Of a stretch of DNA of 9,981 nt, positions 1 to 5,963 are shown piece after piece (position 1 is the first letter of the stretch; the number at the start of each line of letters is the position of its first letter). The position numbers were made by a program, and so were the translations under genes. Source of the stretch: Rhodococcus sp. IITR03. Lineage in GTDB: Bacteria; Actinomycetota; Actinomycetes; Mycobacteriales; Mycobacteriaceae. Location: positions 1 through 9,981 of the forward strand of contig LATQ01000395.1 in assembly GCA_001017865.1 (NCBI GenBank), given 5' to 3'. Below the pieces are notes generated by a model. It was not told the origin of the DNA, ran no database searches, and worked only from the letters and a program-made list of their open reading frames with translations.

Positions 1-110
1 GCCAGGAACCGCGGATGCCGCTCGACCCGCCACCCACCGGCAACGTAGCCGAAATCGGCGACCACCTTCGTCACCGGACCGAACGACCCGTCCGTTTGCG
101 CCCGCGAGAC
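1..110 (-). pseudogene. In-frame continuation of the metalloprotease propeller beyond the TAG
   Basis: Read on the minus strand in the metalloprotease frame, these bases encode a third propeller segment: VSRAQTDGSF, then VVADFGYVAGGWR, then ERHPRFLA. It matches the two earlier repeats position for position. No stop occurs before the window edge. It is either the rest of the gene behind a true nonsense mutation, or normal coding sequence cut off by a single-base error. Confidence 0.75.
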
Positions 111-389
111 CTACACCCCGGCGTCGCCGAACCCGACGATGTCCGCCCGGCCGTCCCCGGTCGTATCCGCCAGGAACCGCGGATGCCGGTCCACCCGCCA
201 TCCACCGGCCTGGTAGGCGAAGTCCTTGACGACGAGGCGTGGTGTCTCGAAGCGTCCGTTGGGCTGAGAGCGCGACACGTACACACCGGCATCACCGAAT
301 CCGACGATGTCCGCCCGGCGGTTGCCCGTGGTGTCGGCGAGGAACCGCGGATGCCGATCGGTGCGCCACGATCCGGCGTTGTACCCGAA
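1..389 (-). repeat. Tandem 168-bp (56-residue) FG-GAP/VCBS repeats
   Basis: Reading leftwards, units begin at 389 (FGYNAG), 221 (FAYQAG) and 53 (FGYVAG, cut by the edge). This gives an exact 56-codon period. Each unit carries WRxxRHPRFLADTTG followed, where complete, by RADIVGFGDAGV. The repeat lies inside coding sequence and corresponds to propeller blades. Such repeats are prone to assembly collapse. Confidence 0.85.
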
Positions 390-1430
390 ATTGTTGACGG
401 CGAGCTGCGGCGCCCATCCGAGGTGCCCGGGAGTGAAGCCGCAGACGGTGAACGTGTTGCCCTTCATCAGGCACGGGACGCCACCTTCGGCCGCGCAGTT
501 CTCGCAGTTGCCGTTGGCGAGTCCGTATCGTCCGAAGGCACCGCCGCACGTGCACCCGCTGTCCGCGTACTCGTCCGGGCAGCCGAAGATGTGCCCGGTC
601 TCGTGCGCGAACACCCGGTCGATGTTGTCCGGGCCCCAACCGTCGTTGTTGTAGTCCATGACGACCCGTGGCGCACCCGCGTACGCGAAGTGACCAAGCG
701 GATACTTCGTGAAGAAGGCGCAGTACGTCCAGCGGGTTCCGTAACGGCTGCGGATGTCCTCGACGTAGGCACCCACGCCGTTCCAGTCGGCACTGTAGCC
801 CAGCGCGCCCATCGCCGGATCACGCCAGAGCGCCTCGAGGTCGGCAGCGGACGGGTCCGCCTGCACACTCAGGTTCACGTTCTGGATGTCGTACGAGAAG
901 GAGATGCCCGCCAAGGGGTTTGCGGTGGCGAGCCATCCCAGACCGTTCTGGACCTCGGCGATCACCTTCACCACCTCGGCCTCGGAGAAGCTCAATGCCG
1001 CAGTCGGTCCCTGAACGATGACGATGCCGACCGCCACCGACCCCTCGAGATAGGAACTCGTCGGGCCCGCTTCCTGCTCGCTGTCGCTCTCTGCCACCTG
1101 GGGCGGGACGGGCACGACCGACGTGCAGTCCCCCATGTCCCACTCTCGACCGTCGCGGGGTCGGTTCTCCTTCGCCCGCCGGTAGTCGGCGGATTGCCGC
1201 AACCGTTGCGCCGCGAGGCCCAGTGTCTCGACCTCGGTGGGGTCGTCGACGAGGTCCCGCATGTCTCTGATCTCCGGGACGGATTCCTCCGCGGACTCCC
1301 CCGGAGCGGCAAGGATGGAGATCCGCCCGTAGCGGTGGATCGTTCGTTCCTGTGCCTCGTCGCTCGGATCGGCTGCGCGTACGTCGTCTGCACGTACGAC
1401 GCGTTCCGTGATGTTCAGGTCGCCGGTCAT
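111..1430 (-). CDS. Metzincin-type zinc metalloprotease with FG-GAP/VCBS propeller repeats, ended by a premature TAG
   Basis: Predicted zinc endopeptidase, 439 residues to the stop. Visible: the zinc motif HETGHIFGCPDE at residues 276-287 (H276, E277, H280, G283 and a likely third ligand D286). This is followed by a cysteine-rich segment (C284, C293, C295, C309, C312, C320, C330) and a Met-turn-like CLMKGN around M322. From about residue 348 come FG-GAP/VCBS-type repeats (DTTGDGRADIVGFG), which in this family form a calcium-binding propeller. No signal peptide is visible; the first 100 residues are acidic and hydrophilic. The start at 1430 is chosen because AGGAG lies six bases upstream; an ATG at 1481 lacks this. 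The TAG at 111-113 replaces the tyrosine of the previous repeat, and the same frame continues open to the window edge, so the natural protein is probably longer. It lies 47 bp after the preceding small gene and is probably the last visible operon member. Substrate unknown. Confidence 0.82.
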   Translation of the reverse strand: MTGDLNITERVVRADDVRAADPSDEAQERTIHRYGRISILAAPGESAEESVPEIRDMRDLVDDPTEVETLGLAAQRLRQSADYRRAKENRPRDGREWDMGDCTSVVPVPPQVAESDSEQEAGPTSSYLEGSVAVGIVIVQGPTAALSFSEAEVVKVIAEVQNGLGWLATANPLAGISFSYDIQNVNLSVQADPSAADLEALWRDPAMGALGYSADWNGVGAYVEDIRSRYGTRWTYCAFFTKYPLGHFAYAGAPRVVMDYNNDGWGPDNIDRVFAHETGHIFGCPDEYADSGCTCGGAFGRYGLANGNCENCAAEGGVPCLMKGNTFTVCGFTPGHLGWAPQLAVNNFGYNAGSWRTDRHPRFLADTTGNRRADIVGFGDAGVYVSRSQPNGRFETPRLVVKDFAYQAGGWRVDRHPRFLADTTGDGRADIVGFGDAGV

Positions 1431-1436
1431 GTCATG

Positions 1437-1441
1437 CTCCT
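1437..1441 (-). promoter_or_regulatory. Ribosome binding site of the metalloprotease
   Basis: AGGAG on the minus strand, six bases before the ATG at 1430. It decides this start against the in-frame ATG at 1481. Confidence 0.75.
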
Positions 1442-1477
1442 GATGTCGAAAATGTGTGCAAACCGGTCCGGTGCGAG

Positions 1478-1729
1478 TCACCGGCCGGGGATGTCCGGCG
1501 GTTCGAATCCGGGAGTGTCCCAGTTCGAGCCCTCGCCGGGGCGCGTCTTCGGCGCGTGTCGGGCCACCCAGGCGTCCACGAACAACTGCTCCTCGAGCGA
1601 CAGGCCGAGTGGCTCGCCGTCGGGAGCAGTGTCGTAGACGCCGAGGACTCCTGGAGTTCTTCGAATACCCTCCCTCACATCAGGATCCGCGAGGACGAGG
1701 AGCAGCCGTGGCCGGAGCAACTGGGTCAC
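1478..1729 (-). CDS. Small protein, probably the C-terminal part of a split I9-like inhibitor protein
   Basis: 83 codons from GTG at 1729, whose GTGA overlaps the stop of the upstream ORF by four bases. I recognise no named family for it as it stands. Its first 35 residues (RLLLVLADPD, then VREGIRRTPGVLGVYD) resemble the second half of an I9 (subtilisin propeptide/inhibitor) fold: a strand, a helix, then a PGVxxVxD strand. The tail from about residue 40 is acidic and proline-rich and ends PGFEPPDIPGR. The upstream ORF ends with what looks like the first strand and helix of the same fold. One extra G in the GG just before the overlap would fuse the two into one protein of 153-158 residues. Either this is a separate, translationally coupled gene or it is the second half of that lipoprotein; I lean to the latter. 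Confidence 0.6.
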   Translation of the reverse strand: MTQLLRPRLLLVLADPDVREGIRRTPGVLGVYDTAPDGEPLGLSLEEQLFVDAWVARHAPKTRPGEGSNWDTPGFEPPDIPGR

Positions 1730-1953
1730 CGAGCCATCGCCTCGATGTCGGCAACCGCCGCGTCGGCCTGCTCGGAGGCAAGGACGACCAGGTGCTCTCG
1801 CGGTGTTTCGACCATGGATGTCTCCCCGCCCTCCGAGGTGCTTCCCCGTTGCGGATTCGTGGCGTCGTGCGAGCAGGCCGTCGCCGACACCAGGACTACG
1901 ACCGACAACACCGCCAGGACGACGGAGATCCTGCGCATCGGGCACCGACTCAC
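1726..1953 (-). CDS. Small lipoprotein-like ORF, probably the N-terminal part of a split I9-like inhibitor
   Basis: From GTG at 1953 it has 75 residues; from ATG at 1938 it has 70. The GTG gives a 4-nt GTGA overlap with the S8 protease stop and is favoured for coupling; the ATG gives a more ordinary signal sequence. After MRRIS comes a hydrophobic stretch (VVLAVLSVVVLVSATACS) with a plausible but weak lipobox ending in cysteine, then a polar linker. The end (HLVVLASEQADAAVADIEAMA) resembles the first strand and helix of an I9 prodomain. The rest of such a domain appears in the next ORF, one frame away. If fused, the product would be an exported lipid-anchored inhibitor or folding helper for the adjacent subtilase. 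That function is inference. It is the only protein of this operon with a recognisable export signal. Confidence 0.65.
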   Translation of the reverse strand: MSRCPMRRISVVLAVLSVVVLVSATACSHDATNPQRGSTSEGGETSMVETPREHLVVLASEQADAAVADIEAMAR

Positions 1954-3148
1954 GGTGCGGTGGCCAACCCCGCGCCTGCGTCGGTCTGCGGCAACGGCAG
2001 CACCTCGGCCCCGTCGACCAGCGTCTTCCAGAGTTCCTTCCCGGTCTTCGCTGTGCTCTGCACGATGAGCGCCGCCAATCCGGCCACGTGCGGCGTGGCC
2101 ATGGACGTGCCGCTGATCGTGTTGTAGCGGTCCGGCATCGGCCACGACGAGTACACGTCGACACCGGGTGCGGCGATGTCGATCGCACCGCCCGGAACCA
2201 CGGTGGCCCTGGCCGAGAACGCCGCCATCCTCAGGTCGGACGCCAGTGCCGCGACCGCCATGATCGACGGCGAGTTCGCGGGACTTCCGACGAATCCGGG
2301 GTCCGCCGGCCGACGAGCGTTGTTCCCCGCAGCAGCGATGATCAGCGTCCCGGCAGCCAGTGCGCGCTGTCCGACGGCCTCGTAGGCCATCACCGGTTGA
2401 GGAACGTTGGCGCCCAGAGACATCGAGACGACCTGGCACCCGTTGGCCAACGCCCACTCGATCCCGGCAAGGATTGTGGAGTCGGACCCACTGCCTGATT
2501 GCTCAGCACCTTCCCGACGAAGATCGCCGCCTTCGGCGCGACGCCGTAGCCTCGCGCGTTCGGTAGATTCCTCGGTCCGCAGGACGTGCCGACACAGTGG
2601 GTGCCGTGTCCGTTCCCGTCCTGGACCGCCTGGCCTGCGATGAACGATTTGCTGATGATCGTCCGGCCCGCGAAGTCGGGATGGTTCAGGTCGAATCCGG
2701 TGTCGAGCACGGCCACCCGAACGCCGGAGCCATCGAACTGCGACGCGAGCGCACGGGTGGCCTGCAGACCCCAAGTGTGCCTGCGGCCGTCCGCCAGATG
2801 TGTCTCCATGGCCAGCGGTGCCGCCAGGGTATGGACGACATGTTCGGGTTCCACGGCCACGATCGCCGGATCCTGCCGTGCGACCTCCTCGAGCGATTCG
2901 ACCTGCGACGCGTCGACCGCGGCGACGGCCACCCCGAGTCGTTCGAAGACGGTCGCGTCGGCGGATTCGAGTTCGTCGGCGGGGACCGCTTCCGGTCCCG
3001 TCTCGTCGCTGGACGCGATCGAGGTCACGCCGCTGATCGATTCGAGTGCGGCGACCCGTTCCTCGTGGGTGCTGTCCTCGGTGAAAGTGATGATTTGCCG
3101 GCCCGTGGTCTCGGCCTCGACGGGGCCGTCGGCATCGTCCGTCATCAT
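1950..3148 (-). CDS. Subtilisin-family (S8) serine protease with I9-type prodomain; one-base frameshift near 2494
   Basis: Serine endopeptidase of the subtilase clan, 399 residues once a missing base is restored. Residues about 17-110 look like an I9 prodomain (RQIITFTE ... PAIVAVEPEHVV). The catalytic domain shows D149 (AVLDTGFDLNHPDF), H181 (GNGHGTHCVGT), oxyanion N276 (IIAAAGNN) and S349 (SGTSMATPHVAG). The reading frame breaks near 2494-2495: the upstream frame reads SNQAVG and the downstream frame GSGSDSTILAG. Adding one G to the GG there gives SNQGSGSDSTILAGIEWA, typical of subtilases. No signal peptide is visible, which is unusual for a family that is mostly secreted. The start at 3148 is chosen for GAGGAA six bases upstream. 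Its stop overlaps the next gene's GTG. Likely first gene of the operon. Confidence 0.85.
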
Positions 3149-3154
3149 GATGAG

Positions 3155-3160
3155 TTCCTC
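3155..3160 (-). promoter_or_regulatory. Ribosome binding site of the S8 protease
   Basis: GAGGAA on the minus strand, six bases before the ATG at 3148. A second ATG follows directly at 3145. An in-frame ATG at 3178 has no comparable site, so I place the start at 3148. Confidence 0.65.
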
Positions 3161-3292
3161 TGATCCGAAGGGTGACAAGAGATGCGGGAGGACCCCGCGG
3201 GATCAGTATGGGAACCGGCCGATACCGGCGCCTGCGTAGACGACTACCCCATTTCGACCGTGCTGGTCGCGTCACTGGTGCGTAGCCGTTCT

Positions 3293-3343
3293 CGATTTCG
3301 GTGTTCCCGACCGTGCTGAGCGATGTCGGGAACACCGAAATCG
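3293..3343 (-). terminator. Perfect 19-bp hairpin after the HxlR gene, likely terminator
   Basis: Left arm cgatttcggtgttcccgac (3293-3311) and right arm 3325-3343 are exact reverse complements, separated by a 13-nt loop. The hairpin starts eight bases after the HxlR stop on the minus strand and sits upstream of the protease operon. No T-tract follows on either strand, so if it terminates it would be of the U-less type often proposed in actinobacteria. It could also be a protein-binding site or a palindromic repeat element. Confidence 0.55.
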
Positions 3344-3350
3344 CATCCGG

Positions 3351-4031
3351 TCACCGCGTGTGCGCCCCCTCCGGGACCGGCCGGAACCATTCCCCCACAC
3401 GCGACATCAGTGCGGGATCACCTGCGGCCGTGAGGGAACCGTCCCGGAGAGCACAGGACCAATCACATCGACCGTGGGCGAGCGCCAGCAGTGCCGGGAT
3501 CGACGACTCGAGATAGACGTAGCGAGCCGGGTCCAGCAGCGGATCGGTGAGGCATCCGTACGGTTGTGCGCCGCGCTGAACGACGAGCCAGTACCGGCGG
3601 TCGCACGTCTGGTGGAGCCGGAACTCGAGGACGACCGGCCGGACCGGACAGTGCGCGCGATCCACCCGTTGTGCCAGCCAGCCGAGCATGACGTCCGGGT
3701 CGCGTTCGACCATCGCCGGATCGTCCGGCAACCACGTCTCCGCCAGGTGCGCAACGCACCGAGTGGTGTCATCAAGCCGAGGCCGACGTCAGTCAGACGG
3801 TAGGCCGGGTGCGGACCTTCGCAGCGGGACACCACCCCGAGCATCTCCAGCCGGCGCAGCCGGTCGGCAAGCACCGAACGCGAGATCCGGCCGGGCAGGC
3901 CGGTGGCGAGGTCGTTGAAGCCTGCGGCCCTAGGTTCCCAGTTGCCGTACGACGAGCAGACTCCACCGGTCACCGAGGTGTTCGATGGCCTTGGTGAAAG
4001 AGCAGTACCCGGCGGATCCGCTCGCGCTCAC
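3351..4031 (-). CDS. HxlR-family winged-helix regulator with C-terminal SCP2-like domain; two one-base frameshifts
   Basis: About 226 residues after correction. The N-terminal half is a clear HxlR winged helix: C10, then HLGDRWSLLVVRQL, FNDLATGLPGRISRSVLADRLRRLE (in two visible pieces) and the wing AYRLTDVG. The C-terminal half (VVLEFRLHQTC ... ALRDGSLTAAGDPAL) resembles the SCP2-like ligand domain found in longer HxlR proteins. Two breaks interrupt the frame. One extra base lies near 3931, between RQLGT and AAGFNDL. One G is missing near 3759; restoring it gives RTWAETWLPDDP. They cancel, so the total length is divisible by three. The GTG start at 4031 keeps the inverted repeat at 4067-4081 outside the gene; a GTG at 4088 is possible. 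C10 matches the cysteine that senses electrophiles or oxidants in several HxlR proteins. The likely target is the divergent hydrolase. Confidence 0.8.
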
Positions 4032-4066
4032 ACCCCGAGTGTCCCACCGCCCGGTGGCCTGGTGGG

Positions 4067-4081
4067 GTTCGAAGTTCGAAC
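4067..4081. promoter_or_regulatory. Perfect 15-bp inverted repeat, candidate HxlR operator
   Basis: GTTCGAA-G-TTCGAAC is an exact 7+1+7 inverted repeat in the gap between the divergent HxlR gene and hydrolase. HxlR regulators bind inverted repeats as dimers next to their own gene and the divergent target. That it is bound here is inference from position and symmetry. Confidence 0.6.
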
Positions 4082-4139
4082 TGGTCACACCCTGCTCGAC
4101 GACGGATCGTGAAGACGAGGACGAGGTCCGGAGGTCACG

Positions 4140-5062
4140 ATGAACACCCAGACGCGCGTACCGGGTCACCCGACTCGGGCGCAGAACAGATACGACCGGA
4201 TGGTTCGGGACGCCGGTGGTCGGAGCCGATTCGTCCCGACCCGGACGGGCCGGGCACACGTCGTCGAGGACGGTGACGGCCTGCCGGTCGTCCATCTGCA
4301 CGGCAACAACACCTCGTCGTTGTCGCACCTGATGCTGCTCGAGCACACGACGGCGGTGCATTCGTTCCTGGTGGATCGGCCGGGGTTCGGTCTCAGCGAT
4401 CCGTCGGACTTCCGCCGCACCGGGCTCCGACAGCATGCCGTCGGATTCGTCGACGACGTGCTCGACGGGCTCGGGCTCGAGTCGGCGGTTCTCGTCGGGG
4501 CGTCGGGCGGAGGGATCTGGTCGGTCTGGTACGCCTCGATCGTCCGGAGCGGGTGCGGGGCGTGGTCATGCTCGGGTCCGTCCCGCTGCTGCCCGGTGCT
4601 CGGATTCCCGTCGATGTCCGGGTCATGGCGACCCCTGTACTCGGGCAACTGCTCGGCCGCATCGTGAAACCGGGTCGACGGATGCTGCTGCACCTACTGT
4701 CCTCGGTGGGCGAAGGCGTGACCATCCGGCGGTACCCCGAGCTGCTCGACTCGCTCGTCGACGCGGCGCACGATCCCGTCGCGAGGGCTGCGAACGTTAG
4801 GGAGTTGCAGGCGATCCTGTCACCGTTCGGCACCCGCCCCGAGACCAGGATCCGCCCGGATGCGCTGCGGCAACTACGAGTTCCCACGCTGATGATCTGG
4901 GGTGATCACGATCCTGTGGTCCCGGTGAAGGACGCGCAGGCCGTCGCGGCACTCGTACCGCACGCGCGCCTGGAAGTGCTCGCCGCGGGGCATGTGCCGC
5001 AGCTCGGTCATCCCGCGCGGGTGGCGGCGCTGATCGTGGAGTTCGCCCATTCGATTCCGTGA
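4140..5062 (+). CDS. Alpha/beta-fold hydrolase; one-base frameshift near 4534
   Basis: Predicted hydrolase (esterase, lipase or lactonase type; substrate unknown), 307 residues once one C is restored. It shows the oxyanion strand VVHLHGNN (50-57), the nucleophile elbow VGASGGG with S122, the acid D258 in MIWGDHDPVVP and H285 in AAGHVPQLGHP. The frame breaks near 4534-4535: the first frame runs into non-homologous residues after VWYA, and the second frame begins LDRPERVRGVVML. Adding one C to the CC joins them as VWYALDRPERVRG, a classic sequence after the nucleophile helix. The ATG at 4140 has GGAGG five bases upstream. It is transcribed divergently from the HxlR gene and probably controlled by it. 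It converges on whiB with a 17-bp gap and no visible terminator. Confidence 0.83.
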
Positions 5063-5079
5063 GCGGCCGCGGGACGCGA

Positions 5080-5343
5080 TCAGTGCTTCAGGTGTTGCAG
5101 CCGTTCGTGTTCCGACAATCCACCCCACACTCCGTGCGGTTCGCCGCTGAGTATCGCGTGGGTGCGGCACTCGGCCAGCACCGGGCAGTTCGCGCAGATG
5201 CGTTTCGCGACGACCTCGCGCCGCCTGCGGATGCTCGGTGGCTCGCCCTCCGGGGCGAAGAAGAAGTACTCGTCGGAGGTCCGGCAGTCGGCATGCCGTT
5301 GCCATCCGAGTCGTGGCCGGACACGCTCGGTCAGCACGGTCAT
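5080..5343 (-). CDS. WhiB-family iron-sulfur transcriptional regulator
   Basis: 87 residues with the full WhiB signature: C20 (ADC), C50-x2-C53-x5-C59 (RICANCPVLAEC), which ligate a [4Fe-4S] cluster in this family, and the GVWGG turn at 71-75 followed by SEHERLQ. The C-terminal tail (HLKH) is short, so the basic DNA-binding part is minimal. Its ATG at 5343 overlaps the lutC stop as ATGA, so it is translationally coupled to the lactate operon. A GGAGG lies rather far upstream, fitting dependence on coupling. WhiB proteins usually act by binding the primary sigma factor and respond to oxygen, NO or redox state. Which WhiB subclass it is cannot be settled here. Confidence 0.93.
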   Translation of the reverse strand: MTVLTERVRPRLGWQRHADCRTSDEYFFFAPEGEPPSIRRRREVVAKRICANCPVLAECRTHAILSGEPHGVWGGLSEHERLQHLKH

Positions 5344-5963
5344 CCGATCATCACCACCTCCAAGGTGCGGGGGCCGTGCACGCCCTCGACGCGTTCGAGT
5401 TCGATGTCCGACGTCGCGGACGGTCCACTGATCATCGTGATCGGCCGTTCCGGGACGAGCCGGGCCAGCGCTTCGGGCACTCCCACCTCGACGTCGCTCA
5501 TCGCCACCACGCACACGTGCAGGTCGGGGACGAGCGTCAGCGCGCGTCGCCCCTGGTCGGGGCTGCCGTCGAGGAAGATCGTGCCCGTCTCCGCGCAGGT
5601 GACGGCCGAGCCGGTGACGACCCCGTCGAGATCACCGAGGTCGGCTGCGGGTCGGTCGATGGAGTCGATTATCACCTCGCCACCGAACTCCGCCAGCCAC
5701 GAGCGATCCAGGCCCTCCGGGATTCCGACGCGGCGCGCCCCACGATCCGTGAGAATCTTCGCCAGTACGACGGGCAGATCCTCCGGTGTGCTCTCGTGCA
5801 CGTGGGCCTTGTAGTCGACCAGCCGGTCGACCAGCAGCTCACGGCGCTCGGCGTCCGGCAGGGTGCGTCCGAGACGGTAGTCGCGCGGCACCTCGCCCGG
5901 CGCCGGCGGTGCGAGGGTCTGCGCCGAACGGATCCGGCCGAGAATCGCGTCGCGGCTGCTCAT
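5340..5963 (-). CDS. lutC: Lactate utilisation protein C (LUD domain)
   Basis: Third component of the LutABC L-lactate dehydrogenase system, which oxidises L-lactate to pyruvate. 207 residues, intact, a typical LutC length. The LUD domain spans most of the protein, with the characteristic DLDGVVTGSAVTCAETGTIFLDG region at 111-133 and PDLHVCVV at 146-153. It has no iron-sulfur cysteine motif, as expected for LutC. The ATG at 5963 overlaps the lutB stop by four bases, and its own stop overlaps the whiB start by four bases. Family identity is firm from the gene order and motifs. Confidence 0.92.
   Translation of the reverse strand: MSSRDAILGRIRSAQTLAPPAPGEVPRDYRLGRTLPDAERRELLVDRLVDYKAHVHESTPEDLPVVLAKILTDRGARRVGIPEGLDRSWLAEFGGEVIIDSIDRPAADLGDLDGVVTGSAVTCAETGTIFLDGSPDQGRRALTLVPDLHVCVVAMSDVEVGVPEALARLVPERPITMISGPSATSDIELERVEGVHGPRTLEVVMIG

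Larger units (their letters stand above)
3149..3350. other. Intergenic region between the HxlR gene and the protease operon
   Basis: 202 bases. It holds the 19-bp hairpin, the protease ribosome binding site, and an 11-nt repeat cgaccgtgctg at 3255-3265 and 3308-3318, the second copy reaching into the hairpin loop. The protease operon promoter must lie on the minus strand between about 3160 and 3292, but I see no convincing -35/-10 pair. Confidence 0.5.

Noticed and set aside
15..1637. 540-codon plus-strand open frame opposite the metalloprotease
   Set aside because: It is the antisense shadow of a high-GC gene. It shows no recognisable domain, and the opposite strand has a zinc motif, repeats and a ribosome binding site.
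1950..1953. Treating every GTGA overlap as a frameshift artefact
   Set aside because: The lutA-lutB GTGA and the lutB-lutC and lutC-whiB ATGA overlaps join complete proteins of distinct families, so 4-nt overlaps are genuine here. Only the 1726-1729 overlap is doubtful, because one fold seems to cross it.
2480..2510. Programmed ribosomal frameshift in the S8 protease
   Set aside because: No slippery heptamer or following structure is evident. The same one-base contraction is seen in unrelated genes, so a shared artefact is simpler.
5063..5079. Terminator between the convergent hydrolase and whiB
   Set aside because: Only 17 bp are available. The GCGGCCGC palindrome is too short for a hairpin with a loop, and there is no T-tract.
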